A stretch of 64,000 bases of DNA from Paenibacillus peoriae (GCF_022531965.1 NZ_CP092831.1:2608501-2672500); one strand, 5' to 3'. Shown: positions 26,195 through 37,020, numbered from the stretch's first letter. The notes: generated by a model not told the origin, from the sequence alone. Program-made: numbers and translations.

Positions 26195-27193
26195 ATGAGG
26201 GAGCAAAAAAGTAGAAGTAGACATCTGATTGATCCAGAAATTATCAGTGCAGTTGATTTAATACCAACAACCGATCTTACCGAATCTACACTAAGGGAAG
26301 CACGTAAAAATCAATCTCAAATGATGCAACAAATAGATGTAACGCAGATGTTCCCTATTACATTAGAAAAAAAGGCTGTGCCAAGTTATTTTAGTGGTCC
26401 AGATATTCAAATCGAAATCATTAAGCCCAAACAATCAAAGCATCATAAGATGCCTCTATATTATTCGATACACGGAGGCGGGATGGTCTTAGGAAGTCCA
26501 GTCGTGGATCGTCCTGCTAATGCATCTCTTGCGGCACAACATGGTTTCTGTTGCGTATCCGTGTACTATCGCCTAGCACCAGAGCATGTACAGCCAAGTC
26601 AGTTACAGGATTGTTATTCGGGCCTAAAATGGTGCATTGAACATGCGGAAGAGTTAGGGATAGATACTCAGAAAGTTGCCGTAGGGGGCAGCAGCGCTGG
26701 CGGCGGTTTGGCGGCTGGCCTAGCCTTGTACATTCGTGATCAGAAGGAATTCGAAATCCATCATCTAAGATTAATGAGGCCAATGCTAGATGATCGCACA
26801 AGTACCGCACCAGAGCACCCATACGCAGGAGAGTTTATTTGGACAAAACAAAGTAATTATTTTGGCTGGAAATCTGTATTGGGGGATGAACCGGGTCAGG
26901 AGGAGGTAAGTGAGTATTATGTGCCGGCTCGTGCTAAGTCATTGGCCGGATTACCACCGACTTATATAAATATAGGTACCATTGATTTATTCATTGATGA
27001 ATCCTTGTTTTTTGCAAAACAATTGGCCTTTGATGGAGTCTTAGTCGAATTACATGTCTATCCCGGGTACCATCATATGTCGCCCGCGTTTCCGGATGCA
27101 CATTTTTCCAAAGAAGGGGCCAGAACAAGTGAATACGCCTTACTGAAAGCTCTCGAGATCTTTGATATAAATTCTAATGAGTATAATGCTTGA
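26195..27193 (+). CDS. Alpha/beta hydrolase, hormone-sensitive-lipase family esterase
   Basis: A 332-residue carboxylesterase of the HSL (bacterial family IV) type. The oxyanion motif HGGGMVLGS and the nucleophile elbow GGSSAGGGLAAG are clear; the late acid is near NIGTIDLFIDES and the His in YPGYHHMSP. The frame opens at TTG 26159, too far from its nearest AAGGGA; ATG 26195 has GTGAGGA upstream, so the start is uncertain by 12 codons. Likely hydrolyses short-chain acyl esters in the cytoplasm. Confidence 0.9.
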   Translation: MREQKSRSRHLIDPEIISAVDLIPTTDLTESTLREARKNQSQMMQQIDVTQMFPITLEKKAVPSYFSGPDIQIEIIKPKQSKHHKMPLYYSIHGGGMVLGSPVVDRPANASLAAQHGFCCVSVYYRLAPEHVQPSQLQDCYSGLKWCIEHAEELGIDTQKVAVGGSSAGGGLAAGLALYIRDQKEFEIHHLRLMRPMLDDRTSTAPEHPYAGEFIWTKQSNYFGWKSVLGDEPGQEEVSEYYVPARAKSLAGLPPTYINIGTIDLFIDESLFFAKQLAFDGVLVELHVYPGYHHMSPAFPDAHFSKEGARTSEYALLKALEIFDINSNEYNA

Positions 27194-27290
27194 GAGTCAT
27201 TATCTTTTTTCATCTCTTCCGACTTTTACCACCCATTTAGGGTAAAATAGTACCAAGTATAAAATTCAACTACGGAAGTGGTGATGTCCC

Positions 27291-29357
27291 ATGACAACGA
27301 GCAGCAAACCGAATAGACTATCCAAGGAAAAATCACCGTATTTGCTACAGCATGCTCACAATCCGGTAAATTGGTTCCCTTGGTCAGATGAGGCTTTTGA
27401 AATGGCTAAACGTGATAACAAGCCTATTTTCCTATCTGTTGGCTATTCCACTTGCCATTGGTGCCATGTAATGGGGAGAGAATCTTTCGAGGATGAAGAA
27501 GTGGCTGAGGTATTAAACCGGGATTATGTATCCATTAAGGTGGATCGTGAAGAACGTCCAGATGTGGATCATATCTATATGTCCATCTGCCAGACGATGA
27601 CGGGGCATGGAGGCTGGCCACTGACGATATTGATGACGCCGGATCAGAAACCTTTTTTTGCGGGGACGTATTTGCCCAAGGAGCAGAAGTTTGGCCGTGT
27701 CGGACTGTTGGAGCTGCTTGGCAAGGTGGGTACCCGGTGGAAAGAACAGCCGGAAGAGCTGGTGGAGTTGAGTGAGCAGGTACTGATCGAGCATGAGCGG
27801 CAGGACTTGCTTGCGGGTTATCGGGGTGAACTGGATGAACAGAGCTTGACTAAAGCTTTCCATGAATACAGCCACACCTTCGATAAGGAATATGGCGGCT
27901 TCGGGGAAGCACCCAAGTTTCCTTCTCCGCATAACCTGTCTTTTTTGCTGCGATATGCACAGCATACGGGGAATCAACAGGCACTGGAAATGGCAGAGAA
28001 GACGCTGGATGCGATGTCCCGGGGCGGAATCTACGACCATATAGGCATGGGGTTCTCACGATACTCCGTGGATGAGAAGTGGTTGGTGCCGCATTTTGAA
28101 AAAATGCTATATGACAATGCTCTGTTGGCCATCGCGTATACAGAGGCTTGGCAGGTGACAGGCAAGGAACTGTACCGACGGATTACAGAACAAATCTTTA
28201 CATATATCGCAAGGGACATGACGGATGCAGGTGGTGCCTTTTATTCGGCGGAGGATGCGGATTCCGAAGGAGAAGAGGGGAGATTCTATGTCTGGGACGA
28301 CTCTGAGGTAAAGGCTGTACTAGGCGATAAGGATGCCGCCTTTTTCAACGATTTGTATGGGATCACACCTTACGGCAATTTTGAAGGTCACAACATTCCA
28401 AACCTGATTGATATCAATCTGGAAGCCTATAGGATCAAGCATGACTTGACTGAGCAGGAACTGGAGCAGCGGGTTAGTGAGCTACGGGCCAAGCTGTTTG
28501 CTGACAGAGAACAACGGGTTCATCCTCACAAAGATGACAAGATTTTGACCTCGTGGAACGGATTGATGATTGCTGCACTGGCGAAGGCAGGACAAGCTTT
28601 TGGAGACACGAGATATACAGAGCAAGCTCAGAAAGCGGAGACGTTTTTGTGGAACCATTTGAGACAGGAGGACGGACGGCTGTTGGCGCGTTATCGGGAC
28701 GGCGAGGCAGCTTATCCCGGTTATGTGGATGATTATGCTTTTTATGTGTGGGGCTTGATCGAGCTATATCAGGCGACCTTCGATGTACAATATCTGCAAC
28801 GGGCATTGACGCTCAATCAAAATATGATCGATTTGTTCTGGGATGAGGAACGGGACGGATTATTCTTTTATGGGTCAGATAGTGAGCAGCTCATTGCCAA
28901 GCCTAAAGAAATTGATGACGGAGCCATTCCGTCAGGTAACAGCATTGCGGCCTATAATTTTGTACGGCTTGCGCGGCTAACGGGTGAATCTGGATTGGAG
29001 AACTATGCAGCCAAGCAGTTTAAGGCTTTTGGCGGTATGGTTGCTCATTACCCGTCAGGCCACTCCGCGTTGCTCAGCGCGTTGTTGTATGCGATGGGAA
29101 CGACGAAGGAGATTGTGATTGTGGGTCACAGGGATGATCCGCAGACCGTACAGTTCATTCAGGCGGTTCGAGCTGGGTTCAGGCCGAATACGGTCGTTAT
29201 TTTGAAGGATGAAGGACAGTCGGAGATTGCAGAGACGGCTCCTTATATCCGTGATTATGATCTTGTGGAAGGCAAATCAGCCGTATATGTGTGTGAGCAT
29301 TTTACCTGTCAGGCACCTGTTACCAGGCTCGAAGATCTGAAGGTGTTGTTGGATTAG
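27291..29357 (+). CDS. yyaL: Thioredoxin-domain protein of the YyaL/SPATA20 family
   Basis: A 688-residue protein with an N-terminal DUF255 thioredoxin-like domain ([20 protein letters not shown], then the CxxC in STCHWCHVM) and a large alpha-toroid region resembling N-acylglucosamine epimerase/glycosidase barrels ([48 protein letters not shown]). Length is the family norm. Conserved from bacteria to humans, biochemical role not established. A GTGGTG-type ribosome site precedes the ATG. Followed by a long terminator. Confidence 0.93.
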   Translation: MTTSSKPNRLSKEKSPYLLQHAHNPVNWFPWSDEAFEMAKRDNKPIFLSVGYSTCHWCHVMGRESFEDEEVAEVLNRDYVSIKVDREERPDVDHIYMSICQTMTGHGGWPLTILMTPDQKPFFAGTYLPKEQKFGRVGLLELLGKVGTRWKEQPEELVELSEQVLIEHERQDLLAGYRGELDEQSLTKAFHEYSHTFDKEYGGFGEAPKFPSPHNLSFLLRYAQHTGNQQALEMAEKTLDAMSRGGIYDHIGMGFSRYSVDEKWLVPHFEKMLYDNALLAIAYTEAWQVTGKELYRRITEQIFTYIARDMTDAGGAFYSAEDADSEGEEGRFYVWDDSEVKAVLGDKDAAFFNDLYGITPYGNFEGHNIPNLIDINLEAYRIKHDLTEQELEQRVSELRAKLFADREQRVHPHKDDKILTSWNGLMIAALAKAGQAFGDTRYTEQAQKAETFLWNHLRQEDGRLLARYRDGEAAYPGYVDDYAFYVWGLIELYQATFDVQYLQRALTLNQNMIDLFWDEERDGLFFYGSDSEQLIAKPKEIDDGAIPSGNSIAAYNFVRLARLTGESGLENYAAKQFKAFGGMVAHYPSGHSALLSALLYAMGTTKEIVIVGHRDDPQTVQFIQAVRAGFRPNTVVILKDEGQSEIAETAPYIRDYDLVEGKSAVYVCEHFTCQAPVTRLEDLKVLLD

Positions 29358-29380
29358 AACTGAATAAAGCGATCGAACCT

Positions 29381-29457
29381 AATCCCCTTGGGAGTAGAAA
29401 ATATATGGCGATTTTCAAAAATGACCCTATGTTTGCTACCTTCAGGGGGATTATTTT
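29381..29457 (+). terminator. Long intrinsic terminator
   Basis: TAATCCCC / GGGGATTA with a partly paired extension (GAGTAG / CTACCTTC) and a T-rich tail. Ends the yyaL gene. Confidence 0.6.
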
Positions 29458-29758
29458 CATGTTAAGTGGTAGGTATAGTGAGATGAAACTAACACTTTCT
29501 TAACATCTATACTGCATTTTTTTTAATATTTTTTAGGTATATTATATCAAAGAACCGGTTCCGACCAGCCTTGCTGTTTTCGAAAATAAGTACATATACC
29601 TATTTAACTAGCGTGTTTATATCTTTTATGTCCAAGCGTTTTAGCAGCAGATGTGAAAAATGTGAAAGAGAGTCTGTCGGGTGATTGTCGTCATCGGCAA
29701 GACGAAGAGGTTCGCTATAGGTTGGGAAATACAGGTAATGAAATGGAGATGTTTATTA

Positions 29759-31759
29759 ATGAAGAAGTTATCGGGGAAAAAGTGGCTAGTCGCAAGGAAG
29801 CTCAGCAAAAATTTTAAAACGAAGCTAATGGTCGCCTTTATTGCATTTTTGATTTTACCGTCCATGATCGTGGGGGCTTTGTCGTTTATAAGCGCGAGTC
29901 AGCAGATTCGAAACCAGATTGAAGAAAGTGCCGAGCAGGCTATTGTCCGCACTAATTTTATTATTGATAGTACTATTGAACCCAAGGTACATGACGCAGA
30001 CTATTTTGCAGAAAGACTAAAAGGCAATCGGGTAGAGACGGAGGAACAAGCGGCGAATTTGGAAGAATTCTTTAAGCAATATATTGCACTCCATCCTGAA
30101 ACAGAATCCATTTATTATGGTACGAAGGACGGCAAATTTACAACCTACCCACAGAAGCAATTACCAGATAATTATGATCCACGAGTCAGACCTTGGTACG
30201 ATAAAGCGATAAAGGAACAAGCGAAGGCAGCAATTAGTTCTCCTTATCTTTCGGCAAGCTCGAAGCAAATGACGGTTACTGTGTCCAAGGCAACGTCAGA
30301 TGGATCGGGTGTTATTGGCATTGACCTGAAAATGAGTGGTATTAAAGAGACGTTGAACAATATTAAAGTAGGTCATGAGGGTTATGCCATATTGCTGGAC
30401 AACAACCATACTTACATTGTTCATCCGACGAAGGAACCAGGTACCAAAATTACAGATATTGAATCACGCATGTTTCAGAGTGATACTGGTGAATACGAGT
30501 ATGAGTATGAGGGCCAGCTCAAATATATGAACTATGCGACTAACAAGCTGACTGGCTGGAAGATAGGCGGAACGCTGTATTTGTCTGAAGTCGATGATGC
30601 AGCAGGACCGATTTTGATCAGCACTTTACTAACCATTGTCGGTTGTCTTGTGATTGGTATTATCATTGTTTATTTCCTGATCCGTTCCATCATCAAACCG
30701 ATTTTAAAGTTAAAAGAACAAGCGGTAAATGTGAGCGCCGGAGATCTCACACAGGACATTCAAGTAAAGAGCGAGGACGAGATCGGAGAATTAGGAGTGG
30801 CTTTTCAAAATATGCAGAATAACTTGCGATCTGTCATTCAGAACGTAGGGAACAGTGCAGATCATGTCACAATTTCTTCCAATGAACTGACAATAAGCGC
30901 GGAACAAACCAGTGCTGCAAGTGAGCAGGTGTCCCAGGCTGTACAAGAAATTGCCAGTGGTGCAGAGAAGCAGACTACAGGGCTGGAAAATAATTCGGTG
31001 GCCCTGGATGAAATTGCACAAGGGATCACCCAAATTGCTGAACGATCGATTTCGGTAGCTGATTTGGCCAAACGATCTGCCTTGCAAGCCGAGGAAGGAC
31101 GAAAGTCTGTTGAGCAGACAGGCGAGCAAATGAATTCCATTCATCAATCAGTAGAGCGTTCCAACCAGATGATTCAAACCTTGCAAGCCCGCTCTCATGA
31201 AATCGGTGAAATTACGAAGGTTATCGGCGATATCTCCAATCAGACAAACCTGCTGGCATTGAATGCAGCTATTGAGGCAGCCAGAGCGGGCGATCATGGA
31301 AAAGGCTTTGCCGTCGTTGCTGATGAGGTGCGTAAGCTGGCAGAGCAGTCTCAGACATCCGCCACACAGATTGCCACCTTGATTGCCGAAATTCAGCATG
31401 AAACCGAAACAACAGTGAAGACGATGGACAGGGTCACGACTGAGGTGCAGGATGGACTACAGATTTCCAAAGCAACCATTGTCAAGCTGGGTTATGCGAT
31501 GGAAGGCATTCGAGAGACAACACCTCAGGTAGAGGAGGTCGCTGCGATTGCAGAGCAAATATCAGCCAGTGTACAAGAAATCGCAGCGACAGCCAACGAG
31601 CTGGCGACGATTGCAACCGGTAATGCCGCCACATCTGAGGAAGTTGCTGCCTCCTCCCAAGAGCAACTGGCTTCCATGGAGGAAATATCAGCTTCAGCAC
31701 AGTTGCTTTCGACGATGGCTGCTGATTTGAAGATGATGATCAGTCGTTTCAAATATTAA
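29759..31759 (+). CDS. Methyl-accepting chemotaxis protein with dCache sensor
   Basis: A 666-residue transmembrane chemoreceptor. Helix 1 ([20 protein letters not shown]), an extracellular Cache-type ligand domain of about 240 residues with the signature [13 protein letters not shown], helix 2 ([20 protein letters not shown]), a HAMP domain ([20 protein letters not shown]) and the signalling hairpin with tip [18 protein letters not shown]. The frame opens at 29681 but GGAGAT suits ATG 29759. dCache receptors of this kind commonly sense amino acids or related small molecules. Single-gene unit. Confidence 0.95.
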   Translation: MKKLSGKKWLVARKLSKNFKTKLMVAFIAFLILPSMIVGALSFISASQQIRNQIEESAEQAIVRTNFIIDSTIEPKVHDADYFAERLKGNRVETEEQAANLEEFFKQYIALHPETESIYYGTKDGKFTTYPQKQLPDNYDPRVRPWYDKAIKEQAKAAISSPYLSASSKQMTVTVSKATSDGSGVIGIDLKMSGIKETLNNIKVGHEGYAILLDNNHTYIVHPTKEPGTKITDIESRMFQSDTGEYEYEYEGQLKYMNYATNKLTGWKIGGTLYLSEVDDAAGPILISTLLTIVGCLVIGIIIVYFLIRSIIKPILKLKEQAVNVSAGDLTQDIQVKSEDEIGELGVAFQNMQNNLRSVIQNVGNSADHVTISSNELTISAEQTSAASEQVSQAVQEIASGAEKQTTGLENNSVALDEIAQGITQIAERSISVADLAKRSALQAEEGRKSVEQTGEQMNSIHQSVERSNQMIQTLQARSHEIGEITKVIGDISNQTNLLALNAAIEAARAGDHGKGFAVVADEVRKLAEQSQTSATQIATLIAEIQHETETTVKTMDRVTTEVQDGLQISKATIVKLGYAMEGIRETTPQVEEVAAIAEQISASVQEIAATANELATIATGNAATSEEVAASSQEQLASMEEISASAQLLSTMAADLKMMISRFKY

Positions 31760-31798
31760 AACGAGCTTGAACCTTATGGAATCTATAGTACAATGAAT

Positions 31799-31856
31799 GC
31801 TCGGGACAGTTCTTTAAGCCTTATGGCATAAGGAATCTGTCCTGAGTTTTTTTGTG
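31799..31856 (+). terminator. Intrinsic terminator
   Basis: CTCGGGACAG / CTGTCCTGAG outer stem, CCTTATGGCATAAGG inner hairpin, followed by seven T. Ends the chemoreceptor gene. Confidence 0.9.
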
Positions 31857-31903
31857 TTTTTGATATATTATAAAAAATGGAAGATTATAGGGGGGGTGAA
31901 CAC

Positions 31904-34465
31904 TTGGTTCGAGATTTAGTGCTATGTGCTATCGTGATTTTATTGTTAGTTTTGGTTTTTCAGCGTCAACTTGTTCGCCAGGCGATCACAGGTGTATTTT
32001 ATGGAGGAGCGGGAATTTTGTTCTTATGTTTTGGCATAAGCGATAAAACACCGTTGACCTGCGTGCTAGAGTTAGGGATGGGTATAATGTTCATGACTCT
32101 GTTTGTGCACACTTTAACCACCGCTAAGTATACATATGGACAACGCTTGTTAAACAAAGACCGTGATCTGCTGAATTTACTAGGTGTTCAACCTGGCTTT
32201 ACCTTCAAGCTGGAGAAAAGCGGTAATGAATTTTATTATAGGCTGCTTGAAGGTGAATTGCTGGAGCGCGTGGGTCTGAATATGCAAGTCAACTACAATA
32301 AAAGGGAGCATGTGAAGCGTCTTGGGGACATTTTGGAGCTTTCCTCTGAAACGATGGAGCAGCTTTGCCAATACTACAAACAGGCCTGGTTCGGTGATCG
32401 GACCGTATTTGAATTGGATTTTTGGGAATATTCGGCTCTTATTACCTTACATCCGGTTATGGAGGACGGGATTACTAGGCATGTTATCGGTCACGTGTTG
32501 GACATTACGGAGTATAAAGCCTCAGAGCAGAAAAGAAAGGAGATGGACGAGGCTAACCGTGCGAAAAGCATTTTTTTGGCTCATATGAGTCACGAAATCC
32601 GCACCCCGCTGAATGGAATCATCGGTCTGTCAAAGCTGTTAAATAAGACTGAACTGACTGCCGTTCAAAGAGATTACCTCCACAAGCTTCTCACTTCCTC
32701 TCGTACCCTTTCATCCATGCTCAGTAACGTATTGGACTTTTCCAAAATGGAAGCCGGCAGTCTGGAACTGGAAAAGGTAGAATTCGAGCCGGAAAAAATG
32801 CTTCGGCATCTCGCAGATACCGTTGGAACTTTGCTAGAAGATAAGGAAATAGAGGTCGTATTTATAACGGACCCGGCGTTACCGAAAAGCTTTAAGGGAG
32901 ACCCGCTTCGAATGGAGCAGGTGCTTTCAAATCTTCTGACCAACGCCATCAAGTTTACGGATCAGGGACATGTATTGTTACAGGTAAAAATGCTAAGTCA
33001 GCAGGAAGGGCGAGTAGGCGTTTCTTTTATGGTAGAAGATACGGGCATAGGAATTTCCGAGACGTGTATGGACAAGCTATTCGTCCCTTTTATCCAGGCG
33101 AGTACATCAACCAGCCGCAGATATGGGGGCTCTGGGCTGGGTTTGGCCATTAGCAAGCATTTGGCTGAAGCTATGGGGGGGAAAGTAGAGGTGAAAAGCC
33201 GATTAGGAGAGTACAGTCAATTTCACTTTAATGTCGAGCTGGAAACTGGGGAATTGAATGCAGGAAGTACACGAATAGAAAAACAAATCAAAGGCAAAGC
33301 CTTAATTGTTACGCAGCATGAACTGGTGAGATACAGCTTGAACGAACTACTGCAAGACTTGGGATTAAAACCTTTCACTATTTCATCCTTCCAAGAAAGT
33401 GTGGATGCTTTTCAAAAGGGTGAGCATTTTGATTATGTTATCATTGATATGGGGATGGAAGGTTTGAGAGAACTGGACTCCCGGAGGCAGTGGCTTCAAA
33501 TGCTGGATAAGCAGATAACTCAGATCATTGGACTTACAACCGTGTTTCAGATGGAAAAAATAGCTGCAGGGGACATGGATCATAGTGTGGATGCCTTTTT
33601 GTCCAAGCCCGTTACCCGGAACGCTCTGCTGGAGGTTCTCTGCTGGAAGAAGGAAGATTCAGTGCCTGCAGATGGTAATACTCTGGAGACTCATGCGACG
33701 ATGAGTTCCCGCAATGAGATAGGGGATACAACACAAAAGTATCAAATTCTCATAGCAGAGGATAACGAAATTAACCAGGTGGTGATTACCGAGTTTTTAG
33801 CAGAGCGTAACTTTGAGGTAACGATGGTCACAAACGGAAGGGAACTAATAGCGTTACTTGAACTGCGTTACTGGGATATGGTGCTGCTTGATTTGCATAT
33901 GCCAGAGATGGATGGTTTTGAGACGGCGAGACATATTCGGAGAAACAAAGCTTTTAACAGGCTTCCCATTATCGCTTTTACCGCTGATGCTGTGCAGCAT
34001 GAACAGGAAGTTTGTCTTCGTGCCGGTATTAATGCCGTGTTGCTCAAGCCTGTCCATGAACTGACCGCTGCTAGAGTGTTAACTAGCTGGATTAATTTAG
34101 CGTGGCTGCAAGATTTACATGGTATTCACGCTGAGCAGTCGATAGCAGGTATGGATGGCAAGGTGTATATTTTTCAATTTGCCCTTTACAAATGGATACA
34201 GGAATACCAGTATCTCGATAAAAGAGTTGTGAGAAAAATGGACAATGGACAGTTATCTTCTGCTCTTCGATTAATCCACTCGCTTAAGGGAGGAACGGGG
34301 AACCTGTGCGCGCCTGAGTTGCTGGCAAAGGTTATAGAGCTGGAAAAGGCATTGAAGCGCAGCAATGAAACCTCAACAGGAGAACTGTATCCAGACTGGA
34401 AAGAGCATCTGAGCGCGGTTCAGAAGGATATTAACCAAATCAAGTCATCACTTCCTTGGAGCTGA
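31904..34465 (+). CDS. Hybrid sensor histidine kinase (HisKA-HATPase-REC-REC-Hpt)
   Basis: An 853-residue membrane-tethered hybrid kinase. Two or three N-terminal helices (VLCAIVILLLVLVF, then GAGILFLCFGI), a PAS-like region ending HVLDITEYK, HisKA with phospho-accepting His230 (AHMSHEIRTPLNGIIG), HATPase_c (NLLTNAIKF, VEDTGIGI, GGSGLGLAI), a first receiver that has IIDMGM but lacks the acidic pair, a second receiver with IAEDNEI and LLDLHMP (Asp663), and a C-terminal Hpt (LIHSLKGGTGNL, His792). The start is TTG 31904, after GGGGGGTGA; ATG 31877 overlaps that site. It ends 5 bases from the convergent response regulator gene. Confidence 0.94.
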   Translation: MVRDLVLCAIVILLLVLVFQRQLVRQAITGVFYGGAGILFLCFGISDKTPLTCVLELGMGIMFMTLFVHTLTTAKYTYGQRLLNKDRDLLNLLGVQPGFTFKLEKSGNEFYYRLLEGELLERVGLNMQVNYNKREHVKRLGDILELSSETMEQLCQYYKQAWFGDRTVFELDFWEYSALITLHPVMEDGITRHVIGHVLDITEYKASEQKRKEMDEANRAKSIFLAHMSHEIRTPLNGIIGLSKLLNKTELTAVQRDYLHKLLTSSRTLSSMLSNVLDFSKMEAGSLELEKVEFEPEKMLRHLADTVGTLLEDKEIEVVFITDPALPKSFKGDPLRMEQVLSNLLTNAIKFTDQGHVLLQVKMLSQQEGRVGVSFMVEDTGIGISETCMDKLFVPFIQASTSTSRRYGGSGLGLAISKHLAEAMGGKVEVKSRLGEYSQFHFNVELETGELNAGSTRIEKQIKGKALIVTQHELVRYSLNELLQDLGLKPFTISSFQESVDAFQKGEHFDYVIIDMGMEGLRELDSRRQWLQMLDKQITQIIGLTTVFQMEKIAAGDMDHSVDAFLSKPVTRNALLEVLCWKKEDSVPADGNTLETHATMSSRNEIGDTTQKYQILIAEDNEINQVVITEFLAERNFEVTMVTNGRELIALLELRYWDMVLLDLHMPEMDGFETARHIRRNKAFNRLPIIAFTADAVQHEQEVCLRAGINAVLLKPVHELTAARVLTSWINLAWLQDLHGIHAEQSIAGMDGKVYIFQFALYKWIQEYQYLDKRVVRKMDNGQLSSALRLIHSLKGGTGNLCAPELLAKVIELEKALKRSNETSTGELYPDWKEHLSAVQKDINQIKSSLPWS

Positions 34466-34470
34466 CCGTG

Positions 34471-35157
34471 TTATTGCATAAATTTGTAGCCGATTCCCCA
34501 GATGGTCTTAATCAATTGCGGTTTCTTAGGGTCTTTTTCGATTTTTCTGCGTAAATGGTTAATATGTACGTCCACGGCCCTCTCGTTAATAAAGGAGTCT
34601 GTGCCACGGAGAGCCTGAATTAAAGCATACCTGCTGAATACAATTCCTCGGTTCAAATAAAAAAGCTTCATAAGCTCAAATTCTGAATATGTTGTCTCCA
34701 CATTTTGTCCGTTAACGGTAATCATTCTTCTCGCTAGATCCAAAGTAATGCCCGTTTCAGGTTCAGGTGCTCTGCCACTTCCTTGTAAGCGCGTGATTTC
34801 AATACGACGAAAAAGAGCCTCCATCCGTGCTTTTAGCTCTTGCATACTAAAAGGCTTGCAAATATAATCATCTGCTCCCAACGTAAGTGTACGAATGCGC
34901 TCTGATATGTTGTTTTCTGTAGAAATCACGATGATGGGGACGTCCGTATGCTTGCGTATCAGTGGGCAGGGATTCACGCCATCCAAATCTGGAAGCAGCA
35001 GATCCAGCAAAATAATATCGGGCTGTACGACCTTAAGCCTTGCAATACCCTCAGACGCTTGTTCCACTCGAGTAACGTTGTAGTCTTCTCCTGTTAAATA
35101 CAAGGAAAGGGTATCTCCCAGCATATTGTCATCTTCAATAATCAAAACATTAGACAT
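34471..35157 (-). CDS. OmpR/PhoB-family response regulator
   Basis: A 228-residue two-domain regulator. Receiver: acidic pair in LIIEDDNM, phospho-acceptor Asp52 in ILLDLLLPDLDG, conserved Thr/Ser in VISTEN and Lys in YICKPFSM. C-terminal winged helix: TTYSEFELMKLFYLNRG and DVHINHLRRKIEKD, typical of OmpR/PhoB. Two ATG codons, 35163 and 35157; AAGGAA is correctly spaced for the second. The gene faces the hybrid kinase tail to tail with 5 bases between stop codons. The kinase ends in an Hpt, so this could be its final phosphate acceptor, but that pairing is inferred from position only. Confidence 0.94.
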   Translation of the reverse strand: MSNVLIIEDDNMLGDTLSLYLTGEDYNVTRVEQASEGIARLKVVQPDIILLDLLLPDLDGVNPCPLIRKHTDVPIIVISTENNISERIRTLTLGADDYICKPFSMQELKARMEALFRRIEITRLQGSGRAPEPETGITLDLARRMITVNGQNVETTYSEFELMKLFYLNRGIVFSRYALIQALRGTDSFINERAVDVHINHLRRKIEKDPKKPQLIKTIWGIGYKFMQ

Positions 35158-35748
35158 GATCATATTTCCTTATCTTTCTATCAAATTCGAGCCAAATAGT
35201 TAGGATAACTGCAATGTTTACAACAAGTTTTGACAGGTTCTGTTGATAGAGTAAACTCCTTTGGACAGTCTGTCAAAAGATCAGGTTTGTTGTGACAATC
35301 CTGTGGACAATTAGTCCAGATGTATATCTATTTGATATGGAAATGTACTATTTTTGAGATTTATCACTATAATACGACATTTTTCGTTTTATTTTAACAA
35401 TATACTACAAGCCGCTGATGATAAATTACAAAAATTTAACAAAACACCTCAGAAACATGCATTGACTTAAATGAAAATTATGGTATTTTATTACATAGGA
35501 GTTGACATCCTCTGATAGGCCTCTTAGAAAAACCCACTATTTAATCTTCTACTAATCTACTCTCATGTGCTATCTCTGTATTTAATTTTAGTACTTTAAT
35601 TGTTCTTGTAATCGTACTCATGATTCTTTGGTGTGGATATCCCATTGTGAATTCAGACTGTCTTCTCATTTAGATTACATATTTACACTTTTTTTGCTTT
35701 CCATGCTTGTATGTTTTTAAAATCAGGTCAGCGGGAGGACGAGAGATC
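35158..35748. promoter_or_regulatory. 590-base regulatory region between the response regulator and ectB
   Basis: A very AT-rich spacer. Near the regulator end it carries three dyads built on GACA/TGTC: ACAGGTTCTGT (35233-35243), GACAGTCTGTC (35264-35274) and TGGACAATTAGTCCA (35304-35318), about 30-40 bases apart. Nearer ectB there is a TTGACA at 35494-35499 with a weak TAGAAA 17 bases on. The regulator start is about 76 bases from the first dyad. Whether the dyads serve the regulator, ectB or both is unknown. Confidence 0.5.
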
Positions 35749-37011
35749 ATGAACACATTCGAAGCGCTGGAGTCCAATGTAAGATCCTATTGCAGAAGTT
35801 TTCCAGTTGTATTCAACAAAGCTAAAAACGATGTACTGTACACGGAGACAGGCAAGGGTTACATTGACTTTTTTGCCGGGGCAGGGGCTTTGAACTATGG
35901 GCATAATAATGATTTTATGAAAAACCGGTTATTGGATTATTTGACATCCGATCGGATTATGCATGGTCTGGATATGTACACGACGGCCAAGCAAGAGTTT
36001 ATGGAGTCTTTTTCAGAGCGTATTCTCCAGCCCAAGGGCTTGAATTATAAGCTGCAATTTTGCGGACCGACCGGAACCAATGCGGTGGAAGCAGCACTGA
36101 AACTTGCACGCAAGGTGAAAAACAGAAATGGTATTTTTGCCTTTATGGGTGCGTTCCACGGAATGTCGCTGGGTAGTTTATCGATTACCAGCAACACCTC
36201 CATGCGAGAGAGCGCAGGGGTTCCCCTGAACAATGTTACCTTTATACCTTATAACAGCACATTTAACGGAATGGATACCATTTTGTATATGGAGCAGCTT
36301 TTAACAGACACCCATTCAGGTGTGGAAAAGCCTGCCGCGATCATTTTGGAAACGGTACAGGCTGAAGGCGGCATTCATATTGCAGATACCGAATGGCTGC
36401 GTGATTTGCGACAGTTGTGCGATGATCATGATATTTTGCTTATTGTGGACGATATTCAAGTCGGTTGCGGTCGAGTTGGTTCGTTCTTCTCATTCGAGCG
36501 GGCGGGAATCGTTCCTGATATGGTTGTTTTGTCCAAGTCGATCAGTGGATACGGTTTGCCCATGTCTCTATTGCTGCTCAAGCCAGAATTGGATATATGG
36601 AGTCCAGGTGAGCATAACGGCACCTTCCGTGGAAATCAGCTTGCTTTCGTCGGGGCAAAGGCGGCGCTTGAGTTCAGAGATACGGTAGGGCTGGAAGCAC
36701 AAGTGAAGGAAAAAGAGGCTTTTGTTCAGCAGTTCTTGCGTGAACAAATCCAATCCATAGATCCTCTTATTGAAATTCGCGGCATGGGATTGATCTGGGG
36801 GATTGATGTATCTCATCTGGGAGAAGCGTTCGCCAAGGAGGTAACGACTCTCTGCTTTAGTAGGGGACTCATTGTTGAGCGTGCTGGGCGTAACGATACA
36901 GTAATTAAAATTATGCCAGCGTTAACGATAAGCTTGGAAAACTTGCGTAAGGGCTGCGACATTATTAAAGAAAGCATGGCACAGGTAACCAGTACCTTGG
37001 TTACGATGTAA
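35749..37011 (+). CDS. ectB: Diaminobutyrate--2-oxoglutarate aminotransferase
   Basis: A 420-residue class III PLP aminotransferase of the EctB type; it converts L-aspartate semialdehyde and glutamate to L-2,4-diaminobutyrate. Visible: FFAGAGALNYGHNN, CGPTGTNAVEAALKLARK (PLP phosphate site), ETVQAEGG, IVDDIQVGCGRVG and the PLP lysine K263 in VLSKSISGYGLPMS. GGGAGG precedes ATG 35749; the open frame to 35707 has no ribosome site. Neither ectA nor ectC is adjacent, so ectoine synthesis is unlikely. In P. polymyxa an ectB outside the polymyxin cluster supplies diaminobutyrate for that lipopeptide, which fits this context. Confidence 0.92.
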   Translation: MNTFEALESNVRSYCRSFPVVFNKAKNDVLYTETGKGYIDFFAGAGALNYGHNNDFMKNRLLDYLTSDRIMHGLDMYTTAKQEFMESFSERILQPKGLNYKLQFCGPTGTNAVEAALKLARKVKNRNGIFAFMGAFHGMSLGSLSITSNTSMRESAGVPLNNVTFIPYNSTFNGMDTILYMEQLLTDTHSGVEKPAAIILETVQAEGGIHIADTEWLRDLRQLCDDHDILLIVDDIQVGCGRVGSFFSFERAGIVPDMVVLSKSISGYGLPMSLLLLKPELDIWSPGEHNGTFRGNQLAFVGAKAALEFRDTVGLEAQVKEKEAFVQQFLREQIQSIDPLIEIRGMGLIWGIDVSHLGEAFAKEVTTLCFSRGLIVERAGRNDTVIKIMPALTISLENLRKGCDIIKESMAQVTSTLVTM

Positions 37012-37020
37012 TCAATCAGT

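Noticed and set aside
29490..29758. Candidate riboswitch upstream of the chemoreceptor
   Set aside because: I looked for a cyclic di-GMP-I type core (GCAAACC, GAAA tetraloop receptor) and did not find it; the region is merely AT-rich leader.
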